Shown: positions 1-7,754 of the stretch, piece by piece | How positions within the stretch are numbered: position 1 is the first letter of the stretch | How the letters are laid out: each line of letters opens with the position of its first letter | Assembly (NCBI GenBank): GCA_021733925.1 | Contig: JAIPJY010000006.1 | Span: forward strand, 62,001 to 126,000 | Length of the DNA: 64,000 bases | Direction of reading: 5' to 3' | DNA from: Prosthecobacter sp. | Lineage (GTDB): Bacteria > Verrucomicrobiota > Verrucomicrobiia > Verrucomicrobiales > Verrucomicrobiaceae | Program-made: the position numbers and the translations under genes | The notes under the pieces: model-generated | Told to the model about the DNA's origin: nothing | Seen by the model: only the letters and a program-made list of their open reading frames with translations | Databases searched by the model: none

Positions 1-137
1 ACGGCAAGACCTTTACAGCGAGCCATCCCTGCATCGCCGAGGAAAAGCAGACCTTCGGCCTGGGCGGTGACTCCGGAGGTCCCGAAGGTGAAAAAGCGGG
101 CGCGCTGGAGTTTCGCTGGCTCAAGATCAGCAAGTGA
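1..137 (+). CDS. C-terminal end of an unidentified protein (5' end outside window)
   Basis: An open frame enters from the left edge (codons start at base 3) and ends at TGA 135-137, giving 44 residues ending in EFRWLKISK. The frame is kept open by sense codons only, and a glycine-rich stretch (GLGGDSGGPEGE) precedes a beta-strand-like end. The ending resembles the last strand of laminin-G or DUF1080-like sugar-hydrolase domains common in PVC bacteria, but 44 residues are too few to assign a family. Its last 11 bases overlap the convergent gene at 127-750. Confidence 0.5.
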   Translation, partial: GKTFTASHPCIAEEKQTFGLGGDSGGPEGEKAGALEFRWLKISK

Positions 138-750
138 CCTGGCTGCGACAGCGGATGATCACCGCTGCGAGGGAGGCCCCAATGAGATTGGCAACGAGGT
201 CCCAGCCGGTATTTTCGTAGCCGCCGACGTTGGTGTTGGGGATCGTCAGCACAGCGATGAACTCGATCACCTCGTTCAGCGCGCCGAAGCCCATGCCGCC
301 CGCCGCACACACAGTGAGCATGCCAAACGTCGGCCGCACGGCGCTGCCATCCGGCTGACGCAGGGCCCTGCTCAAAAGGTGCCAGCAGAGCCAGGTGGTG
401 ACGCCAAAGCCGTAGGCATGGACGATTTGGTCGTATTTCAGCCACTGCGGGACGATCCACCAGCTGTAGAGCACCGCTTGGTCGCCATTGTAAGGCCAGC
501 CGGAGGGCAGGGGGCACAGTCCCCCAGCCATGTGGGCGAAACCCCACACCGAAAAGGCCCAGAGAAGAGGTGTCGTGAGCCGCACTCGACGATGCACGGC
601 ACCCATGACCCCCATCAGGATGAGCATGACCACAATGTAGAAAATAAACTCACTGTTGCCTTGAATGATGGCTCCTAGGATGGCTGCGAGCATGTAGGCA
701 CCATTGAAAAGTACGACTGGCAGCAGCTTCGCGGTGGGGGCAGGGGGCAT
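127..750 (-). CDS. DUF2238-type integral membrane protein
   Basis: This 207-residue protein has about five or six hydrophobic segments and the motif YENTGWDLVANLIGA near the C-terminus, which fits the DUF2238 / YjdF-like family (conserved Asp/His residues in membrane helices; function unknown). EVIEF and a conserved HAYGFG stretch also match the family. I chose the ATG at 748-750 (protein starts MPPAPTAKLL) because the longer frame to 861 would run into the divergent opgG start at 851 and adds an unconserved, charged leader. The 3' end overlaps the convergent partial gene by 11 bases. No clear functional partner is visible. Confidence 0.75.
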   Translation of the reverse strand: MPPAPTAKLLPVVLFNGAYMLAAILGAIIQGNSEFIFYIVVMLILMGVMGAVHRRVRLTTPLLWAFSVWGFAHMAGGLCPLPSGWPYNGDQAVLYSWWIVPQWLKYDQIVHAYGFGVTTWLCWHLLSRALRQPDGSAVRPTFGMLTVCAAGGMGFGALNEVIEFIAVLTIPNTNVGGYENTGWDLVANLIGASLAAVIIRCRSQVTC

Positions 751-850
751 GCGGTGAAGATGCAACGCCAGACCACCGCTTTGGCAAGAGCTTCCTTCTA
801 CACCGGTTGACTGGCTCCCTCTGTGCTGCATCCTAGCGCACCCCTCCTGC

Positions 851-2368
851 ATGAAATTCATTCTCCCGTTTGCTGCTCTGGTCTTTTCCGCGTCGCCGAG
901 CCTGGCTCAAGTCGCCTTGGAATCGGTCAAGGGTTTTGCTGATCTCGAAAAAGTGGCCGCACAACTGGCGCTGCAGCCCTATCAGGCACCGACGCAGAAT
1001 CTGGATCCGTTTTTCGAAGGGCTGAAGTACGACGGCCACCGGCAGATTCGCTTTCTACGTGACAAGGCCCTGTTTGCCGAATTGGGCGACACCTTCCGTA
1101 TCGAGTTCTTTCATCCGGGCTGGATGTTTAAAAAGCCCGTCGTCTTCTACAACATCAAGGAGCCCCAGACCGTCAATGTGCCATTTGACCGCGCTAATTT
1201 TGAATATGGCGACCTCAAAGTACCCGCGGAAGCCAGGAATCCGGTGGGCTACGCCGGCTTCCGCGTGCTGGCTCCTGACTCCTTGGTGAAACACCCCTTT
1301 GAGTTCATGGTCTTCATGGGAGCCAGCTACTACCGTGCAGTGACGACTCAGCTCGGTTACGGCATCTCCGCACGTGGCGTGGCGGTAAACACCATCGGCG
1401 GCGCACCGGAGGAGTTCCCCGATTTCACCCATTTCTGGTTTCAGCAGCCGAAGGCCGGAGAGAAATCGTTTAAGCTGCTCGCGCTTCTCAACGGCCCGAG
1501 CATCACCGGTGCATATGAATTTGAATCCACCCCCGGAATCAGCACTGAGATGAGAATCAAGGCCACGCTGCATCTGCGCAAGCCGGTGAAGATGCTGGGC
1601 ATCGCACCGTTCTCCAGCATGTTCTGGTTCGGCGAGAACTCGCATCCCAAACCCTATGATTTCCGGCCCGAGGTGCATGATTCGGACGGTTTGCAGGTTG
1701 AGATTAAAGACGGACCGTCGATCTGGCGACCGCTGGATGTCAGTCGCGACCTGCGATTGAGCATTTTCGAAACAGACAATCTCAAGGGCTTCGGCCTCGC
1801 GGAACGTGACCGTGACTTCAACAACTTCCAGGACCTCGAGGCCAACTACCATCGCCGTCCGGCAGTGTGGGTGGAACCGGTCAGCGGATTTGGCAAAGGC
1901 GCGGTGACACTCGTCGAGCTGTCCAGCGGCGAAGAAACCTGGGACAACATCGTGGCGATGTGGAGACCGGATAACTTGCCCGCCACGCCTGCTGAGCCCC
2001 TCAAAGTCGAGTACAAGCTGCACTGGCTCGATCAGCATCTGCCGGGGGCGCTGTGCAGGGTTATCAGCACACGGCGTGGCTTTGTGATGGACTCAGACGA
2101 TCATCTTTACGTCGTTGATTTTGCCAAAGGCGCGGAAAATGGAGCGGCCAAACCCAAGGACTGGACTCCCGACATCGATGTCGTTCTAAGTGCCGGCGAA
2201 GCCAAGATCCTGGACAAGCGCGTGATGCGCAACAGTGAGACCGGCGGCTGGCGTGCCTTCTTCAAGCTCGACATCCCCGAGACCACCAATCTGCTGGAGA
2301 TCATGATGGAGTTGAAAGACGAGAAGAAGGTCATTTCTGAACGCTGGATGTACCAATGGCGTCGCTAA
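851..2368 (+). CDS. opgG: Periplasmic glucan biosynthesis protein, MdoG/OpgG family
   Basis: This 505-residue protein is nearly the length of E. coli OpgG (about 510). It opens with a Sec signal peptide (MKFILPFAALVFSASPSLAQ, cleavage after about residue 19). The mature part starts with the family block 'F..LEKVAAQLALQPYQAP', followed by 'YDGHRQIRF', and 'FGLAERDRDFNNFQDLEA' in the second domain. In proteobacteria the family acts in the periplasm on the glucan backbone during osmoregulated periplasmic glucan synthesis. The membrane glucosyltransferase OpgH is not next to it here; instead the stop overlaps the start of rsgA by 13 bases, which suggests co-transcription without a functional link. 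The substrate in this organism is unknown. Confidence 0.9.
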   Translation: MKFILPFAALVFSASPSLAQVALESVKGFADLEKVAAQLALQPYQAPTQNLDPFFEGLKYDGHRQIRFLRDKALFAELGDTFRIEFFHPGWMFKKPVVFYNIKEPQTVNVPFDRANFEYGDLKVPAEARNPVGYAGFRVLAPDSLVKHPFEFMVFMGASYYRAVTTQLGYGISARGVAVNTIGGAPEEFPDFTHFWFQQPKAGEKSFKLLALLNGPSITGAYEFESTPGISTEMRIKATLHLRKPVKMLGIAPFSSMFWFGENSHPKPYDFRPEVHDSDGLQVEIKDGPSIWRPLDVSRDLRLSIFETDNLKGFGLAERDRDFNNFQDLEANYHRRPAVWVEPVSGFGKGAVTLVELSSGEETWDNIVAMWRPDNLPATPAEPLKVEYKLHWLDQHLPGALCRVISTRRGFVMDSDDHLYVVDFAKGAENGAAKPKDWTPDIDVVLSAGEAKILDKRVMRNSETGGWRAFFKLDIPETTNLLEIMMELKDEKKVISERWMYQWRR

Positions 2369-3480
2369 GTCTCATCGATCTCGGCTGGAACGAGTTCTTC
2401 GCGAAGCACTTCGAGCCGTATCGCGAGCAGGGCTGGAAACCTGCGCGCCTGATCCGTGACAACAAGATCAGCTATGGCGCGCTGCTCGAAGACGGCACCA
2501 ACGGCTTCGATGAGTTTGAGGTCATCCTGGGCGGCAAAGTTTATCACGATGCTGAAACTGATGCCGAACTGCCTGCCGTGGGCGACTGGGTGGCGCTGGA
2601 AGTCGGCGGTGAGAACGGCGACAACATCATTCGCGCCCGCCTGCCGCGCCAGACCTGCTTCTCACGCAAAGCTTCCGGCTTCAGCGCCGAAGAGCAGGTG
2701 ATCGCCGCGAATGTGAATGCGGTCATCGTAGTCACCGATGCCGGCCCGGACTACAGCCTCCGCCGCATGGAGCGTTATTTTACCCTCATCGCCCGCAGTG
2801 GTGCCAAGGCGGTCGTGCTGGTGAACAAGGCCGACCTTTATCCCGACAAGCAGAATCAGGAAGCTGCCGAGGCGATCCGGGCGCTGAATGCCGATGCCGA
2901 CGTGCATGTGACCAGCGTGAAGAAGCGCAAGGGGCTCAAGGTGCTCAAGGACTACCTCAAGCGCGGCCAGAGCGTGGCCGTGATCGGCTCCAGCGGCGTC
3001 GGCAAGTCCGCGTTCGTCAATCTGCTGCTCGGTGAAGACTGGCAGTGGGTGGATGACGTGAACGAAGTCACCGGCAAAGGCCGCCACACCACCACCGCAC
3101 GTGAACTGCTCGTGCTCGACAAGGGCGGCATCCTCATCGACAACCCCGGCATCAAAGAGGTGCAGATGTGGACGAATGAAACCACGCTGCGCGAACGCTT
3201 TGCCGACATCGAAGAACTCGCCGGGCGGTGCAAATATCATGACTGCAAGCACGGCACCGATGCCGGCTGCGCGATCCGCACCGCCGTGGAGGCCGGAACC
3301 CTGGATGCAGAGCGTTACGAAGGCTATTTGAAGCTGGAGGACGAAATCGCCAAGCTGCGCAAACAGCGCAAAAAGCGCCAGATGACCGTCGAACGCCGCA
3401 ACAAGCGCGATCACAAAATCAAGGCGCGCAATCGTGTCGATCGCGAGGATATCGAGCGCGATTTGAAGCCGCGGTCCTGA
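2356..3480 (+). CDS. rsgA: Ribosome small-subunit-dependent GTPase RsgA (YjeQ)
   Basis: A 374-residue circularly permuted GTPase that matures the 30S subunit. The order seen is an N-terminal OB fold (about 45-105, ending RLPRQTCFSRK), then G4 (VNKAD), G1 (GSSGVGKSAF), G2/switch (GRHTTTARELL), G3 (DNPGIKEVQMW), and a C-terminal zinc knuckle with the C-x(4)-C-x(6)-H-x(5)-C-type pattern in 'RCKYHDCKHGTDAGCAI'. A lysine/arginine-rich tail (KLRKQRKKRQ) follows, as is common in this family for rRNA contact. The start overlaps opgG by 13 bases. All catalytic motifs are intact. Confidence 0.96.
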   Translation: MASLSLIDLGWNEFFAKHFEPYREQGWKPARLIRDNKISYGALLEDGTNGFDEFEVILGGKVYHDAETDAELPAVGDWVALEVGGENGDNIIRARLPRQTCFSRKASGFSAEEQVIAANVNAVIVVTDAGPDYSLRRMERYFTLIARSGAKAVVLVNKADLYPDKQNQEAAEAIRALNADADVHVTSVKKRKGLKVLKDYLKRGQSVAVIGSSGVGKSAFVNLLLGEDWQWVDDVNEVTGKGRHTTTARELLVLDKGGILIDNPGIKEVQMWTNETTLRERFADIEELAGRCKYHDCKHGTDAGCAIRTAVEAGTLDAERYEGYLKLEDEIAKLRKQRKKRQMTVERRNKRDHKIKARNRVDREDIERDLKPRS

Positions 3481-3483
3481 GCT

Positions 3484-4197
3484 TTAATCCTTGGTGACAC
3501 TCACCGGTGTGCCGTTGAGCACCCACTCGAAGAAGAATTTTGCCGGATTGCCGTCCGTCAGTGGTACTCGAATGCACCCATGCGAGGCAGGGTAATTGGG
3601 AACGCTCGTGAAGCCGTGAATGAAGATGTTACCGTTGATCTGCACGCTCCACGGCATCGGTGCATTGTGATACAGGGTTGAATAATGCATCGCAGTTCGG
3701 AACGGTCCTGCCCGGAATTCACCTGCGGGCGTTCGCCCATCTCGGCCGGAACTGATGTGTGTTTGCACCACCAGGCGGTCGCCCTGCCATCCTTGGAGCA
3801 GCTGTCGCTTGAGACTGACCACTACTCGTTGCGCCTCGACCTTCAACATAAAGCCACGAAACCATCCACCGATCCTCACCCGGCCCTCTTCATCCGGCAG
3901 CGACACCTGCGCTCCGGCTTCAGTCAGAAGATCGGTGCTCACCAGTTCGGTGCCGTCTGTCAGGGTGCGCAGCGTTCCTGTCCGCACTTCCAGTTCATTC
4001 AGCAGGAAGATCCTGCCCGTTTCATCCCGACCCACCGGCCATTTCAGTTCGTCGAGCGCTTCGTTCGCAGGCAGAAACAGTTTTCCCGGCTCGGCTGCAA
4101 AGGTGATGGCATCAATCGTTGCACCGCATGTCGGAGACACCATCAGGAGGCAGGCAAGCATCGGCAAGATCAGCTCAGTTGCGCGTCGTGAAATCAT
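3484..4197 (-). CDS. Secreted L,D-transpeptidase (YkuD fold)
   Basis: A 237-residue exported protein with a signal peptide (about residues 1-25) and a C-terminal YkuD domain carrying the catalytic signature [19 protein letters not shown], with the nucleophilic Cys inside SHGCIR. The family forms 3-3 cross-links in peptidoglycan or attaches proteins to it in the periplasm. The segment after the signal peptide (LFLPANEALDELKWPVG) is a likely wall- or substrate-binding region. It is convergent with rsgA, only 3 bases from its stop. A second YkuD protein is at 28760-29239. Confidence 0.9.
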   Translation of the reverse strand: MISRRATELILPMLACLLMVSPTCGATIDAITFAAEPGKLFLPANEALDELKWPVGRDETGRIFLLNELEVRTGTLRTLTDGTELVSTDLLTEAGAQVSLPDEEGRVRIGGWFRGFMLKVEAQRVVVSLKRQLLQGWQGDRLVVQTHISSGRDGRTPAGEFRAGPFRTAMHYSTLYHNAPMPWSVQINGNIFIHGFTSVPNYPASHGCIRVPLTDGNPAKFFFEWVLNGTPVSVTKD

Positions 4198-4317
4198 GAA
4201 GTTCTATGTTTGCAAACGAAGGCGTCGCAGCAGTTATTGTCTGCTTCGCTCTGTTCAGGCTGATTCGCCAGCAGATTCCACCGGCAGAGTCATCACACCT
4301 GCGCTAATTCTGCCTCC

Positions 4318-5070
4318 ATGCCTCCCCAGCCTCCCCCCACCCGCACCGGCCTCGCCCGCGCCATGTCAAAGCTCGGCTTCTGCTCGCGCAGCCGTGCCAC
4401 TGAGCTGATTCGCATGGGCAAGGTGAAGGTAAACCTCGTCGTGCGGAAGAACCCCGAGTTCCCCGTGATCCTCAAAAAGGACGTCATCATCATGGATGAC
4501 GTCAGCATCAATCAGGCACCACGCCTCTACGTCATGCTCAACAAGCCGCGCGGTCTCGTCACCAGCGCCTCGGACGAACTCGGCCGCGAGACCGTGTTCT
4601 CCTGCTTTGAAAATTCAAAGCTGCCGCATCTCTCCCCTGTTGGCCGCCTGGACAAGGCCAGCGAAGGCATGCTGCTCTTCACCAATGACAACGCCTGGGC
4701 AGACACCATCACCAATCCCGACACGCATCTCGACAAAACCTACCACGTTCAAATCAGCGGCACCCTCGATGAGAAGCGCCTGGCGCTGATCCGTCAAGGC
4801 GTCGTTGACGAGGAGCAGGGCGATCACCTCTCCGCCAAAGTCATCAAAGTCCTCCGCGCTGGCGAAAAGAACATCTGGCTGGAAGTCGTCCTCGATGAAG
4901 GCCGCAACCGCCACATCCGCCGCCTGCTCGAAGCCTTCAATATTGAAGTCCTCCGACTCGTCCGCGTGAAGATCGGCATGCTCGTGCTGGGAAACCTGCA
5001 AAAAGGCCAGTGGCGAGAACTGACAAAGTACGAAGTTCTGAAATCACGCGAGCCGCAGGAACTGCGGTAA
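4318..5070 (+). CDS. rRNA pseudouridine synthase, RsuA/RluB/RluE/RluF family
   Basis: A 250-residue protein with an N-terminal S4 RNA-binding domain (LARAMSKLGFCSRSRATELI) followed by the catalytic domain: YVMLNKPRGLVTSASD, then the active-site motif VGRLDKASEGMLLFTND, whose Asp is the catalytic residue, and the closing motif GRNRHIRRLLEAF. Enzymes of this family isomerise one uridine in 16S or 23S rRNA. The sequence does not allow me to decide which position is modified. A start at the internal ATG 4363 (MSKLGF) is also possible, since the first 15 residues are Pro/Thr-rich and unconserved. Confidence 0.92.
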   Translation: MPPQPPPTRTGLARAMSKLGFCSRSRATELIRMGKVKVNLVVRKNPEFPVILKKDVIIMDDVSINQAPRLYVMLNKPRGLVTSASDELGRETVFSCFENSKLPHLSPVGRLDKASEGMLLFTNDNAWADTITNPDTHLDKTYHVQISGTLDEKRLALIRQGVVDEEQGDHLSAKVIKVLRAGEKNIWLEVVLDEGRNRHIRRLLEAFNIEVLRLVRVKIGMLVLGNLQKGQWRELTKYEVLKSREPQELR

Positions 5071-5079
5071 GCCGAGTCA

Positions 5080-6675
5080 TCACTTCATCAACTGATCCCA
5101 GCTCAGTTTAAATCGGGCCAGATACTTCTTCAGCCGGTCCGCGTCATTCATCTTCGAGCGCTTGGCACGCGAGACAGCGAAGAGTTTGCGCCCAGCATCC
5201 GAGAGCGTTTTGCTTTCCCTGCACACTTGCAAAACAAAGTCGAGCTGAGCCAGATCAAAGGGGTCCAGGGCCGCTCTCTGCGCCTCGGTGAGCACGGCGT
5301 GTTCCGAGTTTGACGCCCGGGCACCAGTATCCCGCCAGCCTTCGTGCAGTCGTGCAGCTTCCGTCTCCACACACGCCACAGTGATCCTGCCTCGGGGGGC
5401 CAGCGTGGCCATGCGTGTTACCGCCGCATTCAGATCCCGAAAATTGGCACTCCATTTCGCCTCGGGACTGCGGGCAAATTTGAGGAAGGCCTCGCGGGCT
5501 TCTTTGTTCATGCGCACCTGCCGGCGATGCGCTTTCGCAAAGCGCTCCAGCTCAAAATCCAGGTTCGCGGCGATGTCCTCACGGCGCTCGGCGAGGCTCG
5601 GCAGTGTGAAGGTCCACAGATTGATTCGCGCGAGCAAGTCATCGCGAAATTTGCCAGTCGCGACCTGCGTGCGCAGATCGCGATTCGTCCCCGCGATGAG
5701 TTCGAAATCGCTCTGCACCGCTTTGTCGCTGCCCATTGGCAGGAAGGTCTTATCTTCAAGCGCCCGCAGCAGCATTGCCTGCTCGTCGAGACCGAGTTCA
5801 CCGATTTCATCGAGGAAGATCAAACCCTTGTCGGCCTCCTTGAGCAGTCCAGGCCGGTCCGACTGTGCGCCCGTGAAGGACCCGCGTTTGTGACCAAAGA
5901 GCGCTGACATCGCGTGGTCCCCGCGCAGCGTGGCGCAGTTCACTTCCACAAACCTGCCGCCGAGACCTGCGCGCGAACGTCGCAGATCGTAGATGCGACT
6001 GGCCAGCATGGATTTGCCCGCACCCGTCGGTCCCATGATCAAGATGGGTGCTTTGGAGTTCACAGCCACCAGCTCGATCTGCTCAATGAGCTTGTTGAAG
6101 CCCTTGCTCTTCGTCGCAATGCCGCTCTTCAGAAAATCCAGCGTACGCTCCTGCTCCTGCGCAAAGCGGGTGGAAAGCCGGTCATACTTCGAGAGGTCGA
6201 GGTCAATGATCTCATAGCGTCCTGCCGCGCTCGCATCACGCCCGCCTTCACGTGACGGCGAAGTTTGCAGCAGCCGTGCCGGAATGAAATTCGCCTCATT
6301 GAGCAGGAACCAGCAGATCTGCGCCACATGCGTCCCCGTGGTGAGATGGATCAGGTAGTCCGCCTTCTCTGGATCGAAGGCGTATTCGCGCACGAAGTCG
6401 TAGAGCCTCTCATACACCTCCTGCAAATCCCACGGATCGTTCAGCGGAAACTCATGCACCACCACCGTCGTTTCTGGCGACACCTTCTCGATGTCTGCCT
6501 TCACCTGCTGCGCCAGATCCGCAAACTTTGGTTCTGCCAGCAGTTCCAGCCGTGAAATAACCAAATCCTCCTGCTGGCACATCGCCACCGTAGGCCGCCA
6601 TTTCGACCATCTTTCCGGTCCTGAGGCGCGGTCCAAGTTCGAACCGAGGAATCCGAAGGTGATGATGGGTTTCAT
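5080..6675 (-). CDS. rtcR: RtcR, sigma-54-dependent activator of the RNA repair operon
   Basis: A 531-residue bacterial enhancer-binding protein. Residues 1-180 form the RtcR-type N-terminal domain (CARF-like), starting MKPIITFGFLGSNLD and containing HLTTGTHVAQICWFLL, which is thought to sense an RNA-end ligand. The AAA+ domain has Walker A (GPTGAGKSMLASRI), the sigma-54 contact loop GSFTGA (canonical GAFTGA, one change) and Walker B (GLIFLDEIGEL). The C-terminal part is helical, for DNA binding. I start at ATG 6673-6675 rather than 6696 because MKPIITFGFLGS is the family's usual start. The gene lies 17 bases after a kinase-like gene on the same strand and divergently serves the rsr-rtcB-rtcA side, where a -24/-12 promoter is visible. 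Confidence 0.95.
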   Translation of the reverse strand: MKPIITFGFLGSNLDRASGPERWSKWRPTVAMCQQEDLVISRLELLAEPKFADLAQQVKADIEKVSPETTVVVHEFPLNDPWDLQEVYERLYDFVREYAFDPEKADYLIHLTTGTHVAQICWFLLNEANFIPARLLQTSPSREGGRDASAAGRYEIIDLDLSKYDRLSTRFAQEQERTLDFLKSGIATKSKGFNKLIEQIELVAVNSKAPILIMGPTGAGKSMLASRIYDLRRSRAGLGGRFVEVNCATLRGDHAMSALFGHKRGSFTGAQSDRPGLLKEADKGLIFLDEIGELGLDEQAMLLRALEDKTFLPMGSDKAVQSDFELIAGTNRDLRTQVATGKFRDDLLARINLWTFTLPSLAERREDIAANLDFELERFAKAHRRQVRMNKEAREAFLKFARSPEAKWSANFRDLNAAVTRMATLAPRGRITVACVETEAARLHEGWRDTGARASNSEHAVLTEAQRAALDPFDLAQLDFVLQVCRESKTLSDAGRKLFAVSRAKRSKMNDADRLKKYLARFKLSWDQLMK

Positions 6676-6692
6676 GACGAGAACTGGAAAAA

Positions 6693-7481
6693 TCAAAGCG
6701 CGGCTCGAATGGCTCGAAGCAATGCGCCTGCGGGGTGTACAGGATTCACATCAATGGGACGGAGAGAACCCGCCCACTCCAGAAGGTTCGCAGGCTTGGC
6801 ATCAAACACCGCCGTGTTGTCCTCCTCTCGATACCACGCATGCGAAGGCCCGGGCTGATTGCTCAGATACAGCTTTGCAAAGCCCCGCCGCGTGAACCAG
6901 CCCTCAATCAGCCGCCTCACCTCATGACCGCCTACCTCTGTCGCGATGTCTCCCAGCAACCGTCCCGGCACATACTCCTGCAGCGTCACCACCTCCAGCC
7001 TTTGCGGTGTGCGGATGAATCCCTCCAAAGCCATGGCCACATCGGGAAACACCTCGTTCAGCAGCATCAGGCGGCGCAGATATTCTCCCAAGCTTGCAGG
7101 CCCCAGCCTCAGTCCGCCCTCAACCACCGGCGTGTAGCCGTAACCCACACCTCGGGCCTCATCCGTCGGCTTCGTGACACGGCGGACGTGCGACACGGGC
7201 CTTTCAACAAACTCAACGTCATGCTCGGTGCCCCCAAGCAGCAGTTGTTGAAACGTGTTGGGAGCAAGACAAAGACCATGCGTTGCGATCCACGGTTCGA
7301 TCAAGGCTTGATCCGCAACCTGTCGATCACCGAGGGCATCGAGTGACCAAGGTTCCGTCGTGCCATCTCCAACGCTTGTTGCAAGGAGTGCTGTGGCATC
7401 CGCAAGCCACCCACCGCTGCCTTGTCCTGGCTGCGCTGCGTGGGTTTTTCCTGGGTTGGAACTGGGGGCTGCATCACTCAT
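6693..7481 (-). CDS. Polyvalent-protein-type kinase domain protein, upstream of rtcR
   Basis: A 262-residue protein, start ATG 7479-7481. After a variable first 85 residues it matches the short kinase-like domain first described in phage/plasmid polyvalent proteins (Kinase-PolyVal). Visible elements are EHDVEFV and VRRVTKP (N-lobe hairpin and a candidate nucleotide-binding Lys), YLRRLMLLNEVFPD, the central VVTLQEYVPG, HAWYREEDN, and a catalytic-like FDAKPANLLEW plus PIDVNP, giving an Asp-x4-Asn and a second Asp. The same elements recur in the protein at 11349-11855 (EYLERIGLINEEF, SDAEPKNAVV, MPFDFLIAKP). It is co-oriented with rtcR 17 bases downstream, so the two probably form an operon. Target and activity are unknown; kinase chemistry is inferred from motifs only. 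Confidence 0.75.
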   Translation of the reverse strand: MSDAAPSSNPGKTHAAQPGQGSGGWLADATALLATSVGDGTTEPWSLDALGDRQVADQALIEPWIATHGLCLAPNTFQQLLLGGTEHDVEFVERPVSHVRRVTKPTDEARGVGYGYTPVVEGGLRLGPASLGEYLRRLMLLNEVFPDVAMALEGFIRTPQRLEVVTLQEYVPGRLLGDIATEVGGHEVRRLIEGWFTRRGFAKLYLSNQPGPSHAWYREEDNTAVFDAKPANLLEWAGSLRPIDVNPVHPAGALLRAIRAAL

Positions 7482-7754
7482 GAAGTTGGCCTAACACAGA
7501 CGTAAAGCAACTGACGGAAGCGCTCATTAAGCTATCAATTCAATAGATTAGCCCAAAAGATAAATCAATCTCCCATTGGAGATAAAATGAGGATTAAATA
7601 AACCGCTTTTCGGCCCGAAAAATAATCTTTAAAATTCACGCAGCCCTTATTCCATAAGGCTTCCAGCGTCATTCGGACACCCAGGTTTGGAGCACTTGGC
7701 ACGGCCCTAGCATTAGGTATTGGCACAACCAAACAACGAACCCAACCCAACACC
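7482..7754. promoter_or_regulatory. Divergent rtcR / rsr control region with three inverted repeats
   Basis: This 273-base AT-rich gap separates the kinase-rtcR pair from rsr. It contains three short perfect inverted repeats in a row: ATCTCC-CATT-GGAGAT at 7568-7583, TTTTCGG-C-CCGAAAA at 7607-7621, and CCTTAT-TCC-ATAAGG at 7645-7659. They lie roughly 52 to 143 bases upstream of the predicted sigma-54 promoter, the distance range expected for enhancer sites. They do not share a common half-site, so which of them, if any, binds RtcR cannot be decided from sequence. Confidence 0.5.
7697..7713 (+). promoter_or_regulatory. Sigma-54 (-24/-12) promoter of rsr
   Basis: TTGGCACGGCCCTAGCA matches the sigma-54 consensus TGGCACG-N4-TTGCA, with GG at 7698-7699 and GC at 7710-7711 separated by the required ten bases (the -12 element is TAGCA rather than TTGCA). 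It sits about 44 bases before the rsr start codon and is oriented towards rsr. The adjacent divergent rtcR encodes a sigma-54 activator, which supports the call. Confidence 0.8.
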
